The notes under the pieces: model-generated
What the model was told of the DNA's origin: nothing
The model's input: the letters and a program-made list of their open reading frames with translations, nothing else
Databases searched by the model: none
DNA from: Acidobacteriota bacterium
Lineage (GTDB): Bacteria > Actinomycetota > Acidimicrobiia > Acidimicrobiales > Microtrichaceae
Direction: 5' to 3'
Length of the DNA: 64,000 nucleotides
NCBI GenBank assembly: GCA_003577145.1
Contig: QEUP01000004.1
Location: 62,001 to 126,000 of the forward strand
Made by a program: the position numbers and the translations under genes
In this document: one piece after another, positions 26,352-34,757 of the stretch
How positions within the stretch are numbered: position 1 is the stretch's first letter
How the letters are laid out: every line of letters starts with the position of its first letter

Positions 26352-27956
26352 TCAGTTCACGAGGCGGACCGGGTCGCCGACGATCCGCACGGACCAAGTT
26401 GTCCTGTCGGTCACGTCAGCGTTGAAGTCGTAATAGATCTTCCACCAGTGGTCGTCCGGGTACAGGGTCTCGTAGTCCTCCGGTAGGTCGACCGCTATCT
26501 CGACGTAGCGCTCGTTGAAGCGGCAACGGCTCTGACGCCCGGGGCCGAGTTGGGGCCAGCCCACGCAGCCGCTGACGTTGAGTTGGGTCGTCGGGCCACC
26601 GCTGTAGTCCCCATCCCGCGTCTGGTAGGTGAAGGGCACTGAGTTGCCGTTCGGGTCGCGGACCTCGACGTAGTTGCCGCCTTCACCCGGGTCGAAGAGG
26701 GTGATGATCATCTGCTTGCCGGCGTGCTCAGGCTCGATCTCGGCCAGGTAGAACTCGGCTTCGGGGGCATTCGCCTGGGCGTAGATCGACATCCAGTTCT
26801 TGCCGAACACGGCCGGGCACTGGGGATCGTTGCGGGTGTCACAGACCGTACCGCTGGTGCCCTTGGTGGCGAAGATCGAGTAGTTGTTGACGCTGAAGGC
26901 GTCCTCCTCCATGGCCTGGTTGTGGACCTGGAGTATCCAGCGGCCGGCTGGGGCGTTTGCGGGGATGGTGCAGAAACGGGTCCAGCGGTTGCTGCCGAAG
27001 AAGCTGAAGTCGAAATCGCTCTCCCCGTACGGGAAGGTCCGTGGATTGGCACCGTCACTCGTGCAGCCGCCGTAGATGGGGTTGTCGCTGTCGTCGAAGG
27101 GCGTGTTGTCGGGCTCGCGGAGCGTGAAGGTGGTGGTAAGCGGCTGGTTCCCGCCCAGGTCCGGGCTGGCGGTCGCGCTGTCGTGTTTCGCGGCGTCGTA
27201 GATGGAGATGATCGTGTCCTGGCCTCGGGCCTCGGGTAGCTCGACGATGTACTCGTACTGGGGCATGGTCAGGTAGTCATCGTTCACCTCGAAGTAGCTG
27301 TCACCGGTGAAGGGGTCGCTGTTCGGCCCGGGTCCCAGCGGTGACGGGCAGATCATCGTGTTGGGCCAGTTCCCGGAAAAGCGGGTGGCGAAGGGGTCCC
27401 CCTGCTCCTTGGGGGCGCAGAAGCCGTTGAGGGCCATCCAGAAGCCCTCCGGCCCGTTGGGTGGGCCGACCATGCCCGCGGTGCCGATGTAGTTCTTGGG
27501 GCTGCCGAGGGGTACGGGAAGGACGTACTCGGCGACCGCTGCCCTCTCTATCAACACGTTGTCGAGGAACAGCGACGAGAAGTAGAGGTCTGCTGCGTCA
27601 TCGCTGATCGTCACCCGCAGTTGCTGGGTCCCGACCGATTCCACGACGATGGATATCTCCGGATCGTTGGAGTCGAATCCGTTCTCCCTGGCGGTGTCGA
27701 GCGCAACGTCAGTCGCCTTCGGCAGGTCGGGAAGCCACACCACTCCGGCCAGCGAAGCGGCATCAGCCGCCCGCTGCATGCGGATCCCCTCGGCGTACCA
27801 CGAGCCCACGTCGGTGGCGAAGCCGACCACCGCGAGCAGCGGGATCATGAGCAGGGCCGACAGTGCCAGCACGTACCCTGTCTCAGCCGGTCGCCGTGAG
27901 TGCGCGGACCGGTTGTGTGCAGACTGTGCCGTCCTGGACTGCTGCGATCTCATCAT
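26352..27956 (-). CDS. TadG-like pseudopilin/surface protein
   Basis: A 534-residue protein. A basic, Ser-rich N-terminus leads to one membrane helix (about 27-48, YVLALSALLMIPLLAVVGFATDV in parts) with the TadG feature DVGSWYAEGIRMQRAADAASLAG, as in Tad secretion-associated proteins. The long extracellular part holds two beta-rich modules that resemble each other (RWILQVHNQAMEEDAFSVNN near 345; later AGKQMIITLFDPGEGGNY), with six or more cysteines. The ATG overlaps the stop of the preceding TadE-like gene. No TadA/B/C motor genes are within the window. Confidence 0.8.
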   Translation of the reverse strand: MMRSQQSRTAQSAHNRSAHSRRPAETGYVLALSALLMIPLLAVVGFATDVGSWYAEGIRMQRAADAASLAGVVWLPDLPKATDVALDTARENGFDSNDPEISIVVESVGTQQLRVTISDDAADLYFSSLFLDNVLIERAAVAEYVLPVPLGSPKNYIGTAGMVGPPNGPEGFWMALNGFCAPKEQGDPFATRFSGNWPNTMICPSPLGPGPNSDPFTGDSYFEVNDDYLTMPQYEYIVELPEARGQDTIISIYDAAKHDSATASPDLGGNQPLTTTFTLREPDNTPFDDSDNPIYGGCTSDGANPRTFPYGESDFDFSFFGSNRWTRFCTIPANAPAGRWILQVHNQAMEEDAFSVNNYSIFATKGTSGTVCDTRNDPQCPAVFGKNWMSIYAQANAPEAEFYLAEIEPEHAGKQMIITLFDPGEGGNYVEVRDPNGNSVPFTYQTRDGDYSGGPTTQLNVSGCVGWPQLGPGRQSRCRFNERYVEIAVDLPEDYETLYPDDHWWKIYYDFNADVTDRTTWSVRIVGDPVRLVN

Positions 27957-28612
27957 CCGTTCCCCACGATTGATTCCTCCGGTTCGAGTCGCATCACCGT
28001 GTGGTCAGTGATGGTGAACGTCGCGCCGAAGAGCCCGGTCACCAGATCGTGGTCGTAGGAGATGTAGACACCCAGGTAGTCCGGCCCACCGGGAGCGCCC
28101 TGGCTGTTCTCCCGTTCGGTAGCCGAGCACCAGAAGGCATCCTTGTCACCCACGCAGTTGGGATCGTCGAAGCTGGACTGGGACCCGACCGGATCGTTGA
28201 CCACGTTCATCAGGTCGTTCTTGTCATAGGTGTTGCAGTTGTCGGCGTTGCTACCGCCGGCACTGAGTGCGCTGCTCGTGATGCATCCGGGTGGTACTTC
28301 GCCGTCGGCGTCGTCAGCCCGGTAGACCACCACCATGTTGACCTTGTCCAGGTCGAGGTCCGACATGGCCGACCCGAGCCCGGAGAGGATGGCGTGGTCT
28401 GCCAGGTTGTGCGTCGCTGCGTTGGAGCCGATGCGTGCCCCGGAGCGACCGGCATTCCCGACGGAGAGATCGCTGCGGTAAGCGACACCGAACTCGAATA
28501 TGCCCATCGCCAGCATGACGATCAGCGGAGCCACGATGGCCAGTTCGACCATGACCGCACCTCGTTCGCTGCGAAGGCGGAGCAGGCGCAGACGCGTGCG
28601 AAGCATCGTCAC
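27953..28612 (-). CDS. TadE-like minor pseudopilin
   Basis: A 219-residue protein. A basic leader ends at G18 and is followed by AVMVE with Glu at position +5 of the mature protein and a hydrophobic helix, the pattern cleaved by a prepilin peptidase. The C-terminal part has four to six cysteines and ends TITDHTVMRLEPEES. It is a paralogue of the next gene upstream (shared GPPDY/GPDYLGVYIS and TGLFG segments) and overlaps it and the TadG-like gene by 4 bp each. Confidence 0.85.
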   Translation of the reverse strand: MTMLRTRLRLLRLRSERGAVMVELAIVAPLIVMLAMGIFEFGVAYRSDLSVGNAGRSGARIGSNAATHNLADHAILSGLGSAMSDLDLDKVNMVVVYRADDADGEVPPGCITSSALSAGGSNADNCNTYDKNDLMNVVNDPVGSQSSFDDPNCVGDKDAFWCSATERENSQGAPGGPDYLGVYISYDHDLVTGLFGATFTITDHTVMRLEPEESIVGNG

Positions 28613-29211
28613 TGCTCCTTCGGTTCGAGACGGATCACGACCTCGTCGGTGAAGGTCTTCGTCGAGCCGAACAGGCCGGTGATGAACTCGTAGTCGACCG
28701 AGATGTAGATGCCTATGTAGTCCGGTGGGCCGGACACGGCAAGAGAGACATTGCGGGTGTCAGGGCACCAGAACCGGTCGGGATCGGCCACCTCGCACCC
28801 GAAGTCATCCTCGTCCAGCTCGAGGTCCAGCGGAGTGTAGCGGTTGCAGACCCCGCTCACCGACGCCGTCTTGCAGGCGACCCGAGCCACGTCCTCGATG
28901 CTCCCGTTCACCGAGCCGGCATCGAAGACGACGATCTCGTTGATCGACTCAGCGGGGATCGCCGCCGAAGCTGACTTGACCTCCTTGAGGATGTTGAAGT
29001 CGGCGTTCAGGTCGTTCCCCACGGCGCTGGCTATGCGGGCAGCGTTACGGGTCGTGTTGGCAACAGTCAGGTAGTTGCGGAAGGCGAGTCCGAACTCGAG
29101 CGCGGCGAACAACAGGAGGAAGAACAGCGGCGTCATGATGGCTGCTTCCACCATCGCGGCGCCGCGTTGGTGATTCGCCCGCCTCCGGCGGACCCTCTGC
29201 ACAAGTGTCAT
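28609..29211 (-). CDS. TadE-like minor pseudopilin, first gene of the operon
   Basis: A 200-residue protein with a basic leader up to G17, then AAMVE with Glu at +5 and a hydrophobic helix. The exposed domain contains paired cysteines and ends DEVVIRLEPKEQ. A GGGGGA element just before ATG 29211 is a good ribosome binding site. It opens a three-gene operon with 4-bp overlaps, preceded by a structured leader at 29238-29293. Confidence 0.85.
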   Translation of the reverse strand: MTLVQRVRRRRANHQRGAAMVEAAIMTPLFFLLLFAALEFGLAFRNYLTVANTTRNAARIASAVGNDLNADFNILKEVKSASAAIPAESINEIVVFDAGSVNGSIEDVARVACKTASVSGVCNRYTPLDLELDEDDFGCEVADPDRFWCPDTRNVSLAVSGPPDYIGIYISVDYEFITGLFGSTKTFTDEVVIRLEPKEQ

Positions 29212-29237
29212 TGTCCCCCGGCCGAACTCTGACTAGT

Positions 29238-29293
29238 CCTTCAGGCCTACGTCTCCATCTAGACATCGGCAGGTGGTGCCTGAGGCCTGAAGG
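29238..29293 (-). promoter_or_regulatory. predicted three-way-junction RNA leader of the TadE operon
   Basis: Read on the minus strand, an 11-bp perfect closing stem (29283-29293 with 29238-29248) encloses two small hairpins: GGCA-N5-TGCC and GTCT-N6-AGAC. The element ends 27 bp before the ATG of the first pseudopilin. It matches no riboswitch I know. On the plus strand the segment AGGCC-TGAA-GGCCTTTCTT could instead act as a small terminator. Confidence 0.45.
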
Positions 29294-29307
29294 CCTTTCT
29301 TGCGCCC

Positions 29308-29361
29308 CGTTGCCCGGTGTCGCCTCGCTCACGCTCACCGACACCCCGCTGCGCGGATCCG
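29308..29361. repeat. 54-bp direct repeat, copy 1
   Basis: Identical over 54 bp to 29395-29448, with a period of 87 bp. It ends in CGCGGATCCG. The 33-bp spacer contains a piece (CCGGCTTGGC) that recurs at 30270 and 30336. Confidence 0.95.
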
Positions 29362-29394
29362 GGTTACGCCCTACCCGCTGCTCCGGCTTGGCGT

Positions 29395-29448
29395 CGTTGC
29401 CCGGTGTCGCCTCGCTCACGCTCACCGACACCCCGCTGCGCGGATCCG
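29395..29448. repeat. 54-bp direct repeat, copy 2
   Basis: Second exact copy; its end lies 7 bp before the dehydrogenase stop codon, so it forms the 3' flank of that gene. Confidence 0.95.
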
Positions 29449-29454
29449 CGGCGT

Positions 29455-30207
29455 TCAGCTCATGGTCAGCCCACCGCTGACCGAGAGGGTCTGTCCGGTG
29501 ATGTACCCGCTGTCCTCGGCGGTGAAGAAGGCTGCCGCGTGGGCGACCTCCTCGGGCCGGGCGAGGCGTCGCATGGGGATCGCCCGCTCGAGCGCCTCCA
29601 CGAAACCCTCCCCTCTGCTGAGGCGGTCCGTCATCTGGTGGATCAGGGGGGTGTCGGTAGGACCGGGACACACCGTGTTGGCGGTCACACCGTCACGGGC
29701 CACCTCTCGGGCCAAGCTCTTGGTGAAGGCGATGACGCCACCCTTGGCCCCGGAGTACACGGACTCCAGCGACGAGCCGACACGGCCGGCATCGGATCCG
29801 ATGTTCACAACTCTTCCCCACTTCGTGCTGATCATCCCGGGTACGACTGCGCTACAGGTGTGAAGCACGCCCTTGAAGTTGATGTCGATGACCCGATCCC
29901 AGAAGTACTCGTCGGTGTCGACGAACGGCACGAAGTCGTCCCAGCCGGCGCAGTTGACGAGGATCTCGACCTGGCCGAGCTGCTCGCCGATCGAACCGAC
30001 CGCCGCGCGCACCGATGCCGCCGAGGTGACATCGCAGCCGACACCGACCGCGGAGCTGCCTGCCTCGGACAGCCCCGTCGCCGTGTCGCGTGCCGCGTCG
30101 GCATTCAAGTCAGCGACCCCGACCTTTCTTCCCTGTTCAGCGAGGGCCACGCAGATCGCCCGGCCGATCGCGCCGCCTCCTCCCGTTACCAACGCCACTC
30201 GTTCCAT
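29455..30207 (-). CDS. SDR dehydrogenase, BadH-like
   Basis: A 250-residue short-chain dehydrogenase with the NAD(P) motif TGGGGAIG (about 9-16), VNCAG at about 85 and the catalytic YSGAK. Over its whole length it closely follows the pattern I know from BadH, the 2-hydroxycyclohexanecarboxyl-CoA dehydrogenase (VNCAGWD, VNIGSDAGRVGSS, ITGQTLSVSGGLTM). BadH works in anaerobic-type benzoate or cyclohexane carboxylate degradation; no other gene of that path is here, so another hydroxyacyl-CoA may be the substrate. ATG 30207 is preferred to GTG 30210. Intergenic repeats flank it on both sides, which suggests a separately acquired cassette. Confidence 0.85.
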   Translation of the reverse strand: MERVALVTGGGGAIGRAICVALAEQGRKVGVADLNADAARDTATGLSEAGSSAVGVGCDVTSAASVRAAVGSIGEQLGQVEILVNCAGWDDFVPFVDTDEYFWDRVIDINFKGVLHTCSAVVPGMISTKWGRVVNIGSDAGRVGSSLESVYSGAKGGVIAFTKSLAREVARDGVTANTVCPGPTDTPLIHQMTDRLSRGEGFVEALERAIPMRRLARPEEVAHAAAFFTAEDSGYITGQTLSVSGGLTMS

Positions 30208-30243
30208 CACATGGCGCTACCACAGGTAGCGCGGGCTTCGCCA

Positions 30244-30345
30244 TCCGGTTCTCGTTTCCCGCTGCTGTGCCGGCTTGGCATTGCTACCGCAACGCCCCGC
30301 TTCGCGGATCCGGGTTCTCGCTTCCCGCTGCTGTGCCGGCTTGGC
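30244..30345. repeat. two further copies of the intergenic repeat family
   Basis: Copy A (30244-30279) and copy B (30309-30345) are near-identical, differing by one inserted G and one substitution; 24 bp ending in CCGGCTTGGC are exact. The left flank of B (CGCGGATCCGGG) matches the end of the 54-bp repeats on the other side of the dehydrogenase. Confidence 0.85.
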
Positions 30346-30383
30346 GCCTCTGCAGCCCTTGACTGTCACATGGCGAACCTACG

Positions 30384-31493
30384 ATGGGTGCGATGACAGA
30401 GATCCTTCCTGCCGGGCTATACGAGCCTGAAAGGCCACCCAGCGTTCGGGTCGCTCACCACGCCCTTCCAGTGGCCCTGCCCGAGGTCGGGGGGCTCGAT
30501 CGCGTCGCTCGTGAGGAGCACGAGGACGCCGCCCTCGCCGAGCACGCCACCCGCAGCCGGGGTGCCGGCAACCGGGCCCGCCCAGAACAACCCGACGCCT
30601 ACCGCACCTGCTTCGAGCGCGACCTCGATCGCATCCACCACTCCCGCGCATTCCGCCGCCTGGCAGGCAAGTGCCAGGTCTACATCGCCCCCTCCGACGA
30701 CCACCTCCGCACCCGCCTCACCCATGCCATCGAGGTGTCCCAGGTAGCGGTGAGCGTGGCTCGAGCCGTCGGGCTCAACTGCGCCCTGACCGCAGCCGCT
30801 GCCAACGGCCACGATTGCGGGCATGGTCCAGCCGGGCACGCCTCCGAGGGGGCGCTGTCGCCCTACTTGCCCGGTGGCTACCACCACGCCCCCTACGGAG
30901 CCGACATCGTGTTGGCGCCGCTGAACCTCTGCGTCGAGACCCTCGACGCCATCCGGAACCACTCGTGGAACCGGCCTGCGCCGCTGACACCCGAAGGGGA
31001 GGTGGTGGCATGGGCCGACCGCATCGCCTACTGCTGTCACGACTACGAGGACGCCGTCGATGCCGGGGTGATTGCTCCCACCGACCTTCCCCCCGAGGTC
31101 GCCGAGGTCGTCGGTCGTAGCCGGCCACGTCAGCTCCACTCGTTCGTGACCGCGATGATCGAGACGATCACCAGCACCGGCACTGTGGCGTTGCGCGAAC
31201 CTGAGGCCGGTGCACTCGACGCATTCCGGGACTTCAACTACGAGCGCATCTACCTGCGGCCCGTCTCACTCGACCAGGCCGGCAGGGTGACCAAGCTCAT
31301 CCGCGACTTGGTCGACTACTTCATCGAGAACCCCGATCACCTGCCCGACGACTGGCGCTCACCGACGCCTGGCACCGAGGCGGCCACCCGCGAGGCCGTA
31401 CGTTTCGTGTCCGGCATGACCGACCGCTTCGCACTCAGGCTGGCAGTCGAGCGCCTCGGTTGGGACGAGTCAGCCCTTCCCCGGGGGGTATGA
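30384..31493 (+). CDS. dGTPase-like HD-domain triphosphohydrolase
   Basis: A 369-residue protein of the deoxyguanosinetriphosphate triphosphohydrolase-like family. The HD metal site is spread over RTRLTHAIEVSQ (His) and NGHDCGHGPAGH (His-Asp and following His), with a late Asp in AWADRIAYCCHDYED. RDLDRIHHSRAFRRLAGKCQV is the conserved entry segment. It probably hydrolyses dNTPs to nucleosides and triphosphate, controlling dNTP pools or phage growth. ATG 30393 is an alternative start. It is convergent with rpmA (21 bp apart) and lies inside the obg-rpmA insertion. Confidence 0.9.
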   Translation: MGAMTEILPAGLYEPERPPSVRVAHHALPVALPEVGGLDRVAREEHEDAALAEHATRSRGAGNRARPEQPDAYRTCFERDLDRIHHSRAFRRLAGKCQVYIAPSDDHLRTRLTHAIEVSQVAVSVARAVGLNCALTAAAANGHDCGHGPAGHASEGALSPYLPGGYHHAPYGADIVLAPLNLCVETLDAIRNHSWNRPAPLTPEGEVVAWADRIAYCCHDYEDAVDAGVIAPTDLPPEVAEVVGRSRPRQLHSFVTAMIETITSTGTVALREPEAGALDAFRDFNYERIYLRPVSLDQAGRVTKLIRDLVDYFIENPDHLPDDWRSPTPGTEAATREAVRFVSGMTDRFALRLAVERLGWDESALPRGV

Positions 31494-31514
31494 CCGACGA
31501 CGAGATCGCTGATG

Positions 31515-31766
31515 TCAATCGGCGTCGACTCGGACCAGCTTGCGCCCGCGACGGGAGCCGTAGCGCACAGTCCCGTCAGCGGTGGCGAACAGAGTGTCGT
31601 CGCCACCAATCGACACGTTGTCACCGGGGTGGATGCGGGTGCCTCGCTGGCGCACGAGGATCGATCCGGCGCTGACCCGGCCTCCGTCGAACACCTTCAC
31701 ACCGAGGCGCTTGCTCTCGGAGTCCCGGCCGTTGCGGGTCGAGCCCCCGCCTTTGGTCTTGGACAT
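31515..31766 (-). CDS. rpmA: 50S ribosomal protein L27
   Basis: An 83-residue L27, a component of the peptidyl transferase region. It begins [20 protein letters not shown] and has [15 protein letters not shown], both family-typical. The start ATG 31766 lies 5 bp after the rplU stop, so the two are co-transcribed. Unlike Firmicutes L27 there is no long cleaved leader. Confidence 0.97.
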   Translation of the reverse strand: MSKTKGGGSTRNGRDSESKRLGVKVFDGGRVSAGSILVRQRGTRIHPGDNVSIGGDDTLFATADGTVRYGSRRGRKLVRVDAD

Positions 31767-31771
31767 GAAGC

Positions 31772-32083
31772 TCAGCTCCCTCTGGTGATGGCGGTGACCT
31801 CTATCGTCGCGTAACGCTGGCGGTGGCCCCACCGACGACGATTGTTCGACTTGTTCTTGTAGGTGAACCCGGTGACCTTCGGTCCCTTCACCTCTTCCAC
31901 GATACGCGCCGATACCGAAGCTCCCGAGAGCTGGTCGGGCGTTGCCAGAACCTCGTCACCATCGACGACCAGAACGGGCGTCAGCTCGACATCGGTGTCG
32001 TACTCCCCCAGCCGCTCGACCTGGAGCCTCTGACCCTCCTCGACGCGATACTGCTTCCCGCCGGTCTTGATGACTGCGTACAT
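31772..32083 (-). CDS. rplU: 50S ribosomal protein L21
   Basis: A 103-residue L21, starting [18 protein letters not shown] and containing the [18 protein letters not shown]-binding segment. It precedes rpmA in the usual pair. Confidence 0.97.
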   Translation of the reverse strand: MYAVIKTGGKQYRVEEGQRLQVERLGEYDTDVELTPVLVVDGDEVLATPDQLSGASVSARIVEEVKGPKVTGFTYKNKSNNRRRWGHRQRYATIEVTAITRGS

Positions 32084-32115
32084 AGGGGCTCAACGCTAGC
32101 GCGAGATGCCGACTG

Positions 32116-32139
32116 GCCGGTAGTCACCTGCATACCGGC
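32116..32139 (-). promoter_or_regulatory. hairpin in the rplU leader
   Basis: GCCGGTA and TACCGGC (7 bp, 10-nt loop) lie between the RNase E/G stop and rplU, about 33 nt before the rplU start. No T tract follows. It could be an L21 autoregulatory leader or an RNase processing site. Confidence 0.4.
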
Positions 32140-32144
32140 AGCCC

Positions 32145-34040
32145 TCACCCCAGCAGTTCCTCGTGGATGGTGACGCCGCGGCCGTCGCAGGCCTCGCAGG
32201 GTTCGGAGAGCGACTCGAGCAGCCCCTCGCCGATGCGTTTCCGGGTCATCTCGACCAGGCCCAGCTCGGAGATGTTGAACACCTGAGCCCTGGTCTTGTC
32301 GCGCCCCAGAGCGTCGCGAAACACGCGAATGACCTCGTCGCGGTTCTCCTTGATCTCCATGTCGACGAAGTCGATGACGATGATACCGCCGATGTCCCTG
32401 AGCCTCAGCTGCCTGGCTATCTCGACTGCAGCTTCGAGGTTGTTCCTGAAGACCGTCTCCTCGAGACTCGACGACCCTACGTTCTTGCCCGTGTTCACAT
32501 CGATGACGGTCAGCGCCTCGGTGTGTTCCACCACGAGCGAGCCGCCCGAAGGCAACCAGACCTTGCGATCCAAGGCCTTCTGGAGCTGCTGATGAACGTG
32601 GTAGCGCTCGAAGAGAGGTAGCTCCTCCTTCTCGCGGTCGTAGAACTGGATCCGGTCGGCCAAGGCAGGGGAGATCCCGGCTACGTAGTCACGAACATCG
32701 TCGTACAGTCCGGTCTCGTCGATGATGACGCCGCGGTAATCCTTGTTGAACTCCTCGCGGATGACCCGCACGGCCATGTCGGGCTCGCGATAGAGCAGGC
32801 CCGGGCGTCTCTGGCTTCCGGCCAGCGCCTCGATCTGCTCCCACTGCTTGAGCAGCCTCACCACGTCGCGGGTGATCTCCTCCTCGGTCACGTTCTCCGC
32901 CGCGGTGCGTACGATGATGCCGTGCTCGGCCGGTTTGCACTTGTCGAGGACGGACCGGAGCCGTCGCCGCTCCTCGTCGGGAAGGCGCTTCGAGATGCCA
33001 TAGGTGCGGCTGTGCGGCACGAGCACGACGAACCGGCCGGGTAGCGAGACCTCCTGAGTCAGTCTGGCACCCTTGTGGGCAATCGGGTTCTTCGTGACCT
33101 GGCACATGATCATCTGCCGTGGCTTCAGTACCTCCTCGATGCGGGGCTCGCTCCCCTCGTCGATGTCCTCGCGGTCGTACTGCACGTCGCCCTGGTAGAG
33201 AACCGCGTTCTTGGGCGTGGCTATGTCCACGAAGGCTGCTTCCATGCCGGGCAGGACGTTCTGAACCCTGCCCAGATAGATGTTGCCGTAGATCTGGCTG
33301 ATGTCGTCGGCCGGGCGTGACACGTAGTGCTCGACCAGCGCCCGTCCCTCGAGCACTGCGATCTGTGTCGCCTCGGGCCTGACATGGACGCACATCAGGT
33401 ATCTGCCCACCGCCTTGCCCTTCCGCTGGCGGCCGCGGCGGCGCCTGAGGGTCTTCTCATCGAGCTCGAGCGGCTCCTCGTCGGCCAGCACCGCCTCGAC
33501 GGGCCTGGCTTCACCGCCACCCCCCGCGCCCTTGCGGCGGCGGCGGCGCTTGACCGGCGGCTGGGGCGAGGAGGGAGCCGGCATGGTGTCGCCTATCTTC
33601 GGCTTGCGCCGGACCAGTGCGGCCTCGGCTGCCTCCCGGCTCTTGGGGCGACCTTCAATGGATCGCTCCGGCAACTCGGGGTTGCGGTCCTTGCCCGCTT
33701 CGGTGGCGGGTGTGCCGGGCCCACGACGACCGGCGTCCTGGCCGGCACTCCCGCCGGAGTCGTCGTTCTGCCCGGCGTCGTCGGCTCGCGGGACGGAGCC
33801 CGGCGGCCCCTGCCGGCTGCGACCGCCTCGGCTGCCGCGTCGGCGCCGGTTCCCGTCTCCGCCACCCGGCTGAGCCCGTGCACTCGACCCTGAGGGCCGC
33901 CTGCCCGACTCGGAGGACCCGTCCTCAGGCCCTCGGCGCTCTTTCTCCGCCGGTCCGGGTGTGTTGGATCGGCCTTTCTCGGGTTTGTTCGCGGGTGCCT
34001 GCGAGCTGACTCGGCCACCCTTGTCCTCGGCCTTTGCCAT
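32145..34040 (-). CDS. rne: ribonuclease E/G
   Basis: A 631-residue endoribonuclease for mRNA decay and rRNA maturation. Residues 1-200 are disordered, rich in Gly, Arg, Pro and Ser with KRRRRRKG stretches, as in actinobacterial RNase E. The S1 domain is at about 240-330 (IYLGRVQNVLPGMEAAFVDI), followed by the catalytic DNase-I-like region with the metal aspartates in TVIDVNTG and IVIDFVDM. The zinc-link CEACDGRG is near the C-terminus, so the long C-terminal scaffold of E. coli RNase E is absent. It lies between the DUF2344 gene and rplU. Confidence 0.95.
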   Translation of the reverse strand: MAKAEDKGGRVSSQAPANKPEKGRSNTPGPAEKERRGPEDGSSESGRRPSGSSARAQPGGGDGNRRRRGSRGGRSRQGPPGSVPRADDAGQNDDSGGSAGQDAGRRGPGTPATEAGKDRNPELPERSIEGRPKSREAAEAALVRRKPKIGDTMPAPSSPQPPVKRRRRRKGAGGGGEARPVEAVLADEEPLELDEKTLRRRRGRQRKGKAVGRYLMCVHVRPEATQIAVLEGRALVEHYVSRPADDISQIYGNIYLGRVQNVLPGMEAAFVDIATPKNAVLYQGDVQYDREDIDEGSEPRIEEVLKPRQMIMCQVTKNPIAHKGARLTQEVSLPGRFVVLVPHSRTYGISKRLPDEERRRLRSVLDKCKPAEHGIIVRTAAENVTEEEITRDVVRLLKQWEQIEALAGSQRRPGLLYREPDMAVRVIREEFNKDYRGVIIDETGLYDDVRDYVAGISPALADRIQFYDREKEELPLFERYHVHQQLQKALDRKVWLPSGGSLVVEHTEALTVIDVNTGKNVGSSSLEETVFRNNLEAAVEIARQLRLRDIGGIIVIDFVDMEIKENRDEVIRVFRDALGRDKTRAQVFNISELGLVEMTRKRIGEGLLESLSEPCEACDGRGVTIHEELLG

Positions 34041-34055
34041 TGAGGATTTCCCTTC

Positions 34056-34757
34056 TCATGATGCACGCACCTCGGCGTGCTTCGACGTTGCGCCGGGCGC
34101 AAGCGGGTCCTGCCGGGCGCCGTCGATGATCGTCCATTGACCTTCTCGCCGCGTTCGCGCCGCACGTAGCATCGGAGTGAACACTCCGAGCAGCTCCGTG
34201 GGCCGCAAGCTGCGAGGTTGCGTACCGAGCTCCGCCAACAGCCCCGTACCTTCATCCGCGACCTCACCAACCTCCAGATCGATGATCTGGGGCCGGATGT
34301 CGTCACACACCCGCTTTCCCTTCCGTTCCCGCGTCACCACCAGCTCAGCGGCGGTTAGAACCTGCTCGACTGCGGCACCGAGCACAGCCGGTGTGATGGA
34401 CTCCACCAAGATGCTCCAGCTGCAGCTCTGGACCACTTGCTGGAGCGACTCGACCCCGCGAGGAATCTCGACTGCCGCCTCGACGTCGAGCCCCTGCGGC
34501 AAGGCCTCGCTCAGCCTTGCCGGCAGCCGGTCCACCTCCACCTCCCGCGCGAACTCGATGTCGACGTACTCGGCAAGAGACTCACTACCGGTTGGCAGCG
34601 CCAGCCCGAAGCTGAGCTTGGGTCGTCGCGTGAATCCCTCGGTGTGAGCCACCGGGATGCCCGCCCTTCGGACCGCGTGCTCCCACAGGCGAGCCACGTC
34701 ACGGTGGCTGGTGAAACGGATCTTGCCGAGCTTTGTGAAACGGAGCCGGACGCGCAT
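34056..34757 (-). CDS. TIGR03936/DUF2344 family protein
   Basis: A 233-residue protein beginning MRVRLRFTKLGKIRFTSHRDVARLWEHAVRR in short overlapping pieces typical of DUF2344 (here LGKIRFTSHRD is the clearest). It almost always sits next to or is fused with a radical SAM protein of the TIGR03960 type, as here, where the start overlaps the radical SAM stop. The function is unknown; a role in tRNA or ribosome modification has been suspected from context. Start ATG 34757, with GTG 34760 also possible. Confidence 0.88.
   Translation of the reverse strand: MRVRLRFTKLGKIRFTSHRDVARLWEHAVRRAGIPVAHTEGFTRRPKLSFGLALPTGSESLAEYVDIEFAREVEVDRLPARLSEALPQGLDVEAAVEIPRGVESLQQVVQSCSWSILVESITPAVLGAAVEQVLTAAELVVTRERKGKRVCDDIRPQIIDLEVGEVADEGTGLLAELGTQPRSLRPTELLGVFTPMLRAARTRREGQWTIIDGARQDPLAPGATSKHAEVRAS

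Noticed and set aside
29283-29301. intrinsic terminator on the plus strand
   Set aside because: A short stem with TTTCTT exists, but no plus-strand gene precedes it; the larger minus-strand structure explains the same bases better.
29308-29448. CRISPR array
   Set aside because: Only two 54-bp copies with one spacer, no palindromic repeat character and no cas genes.
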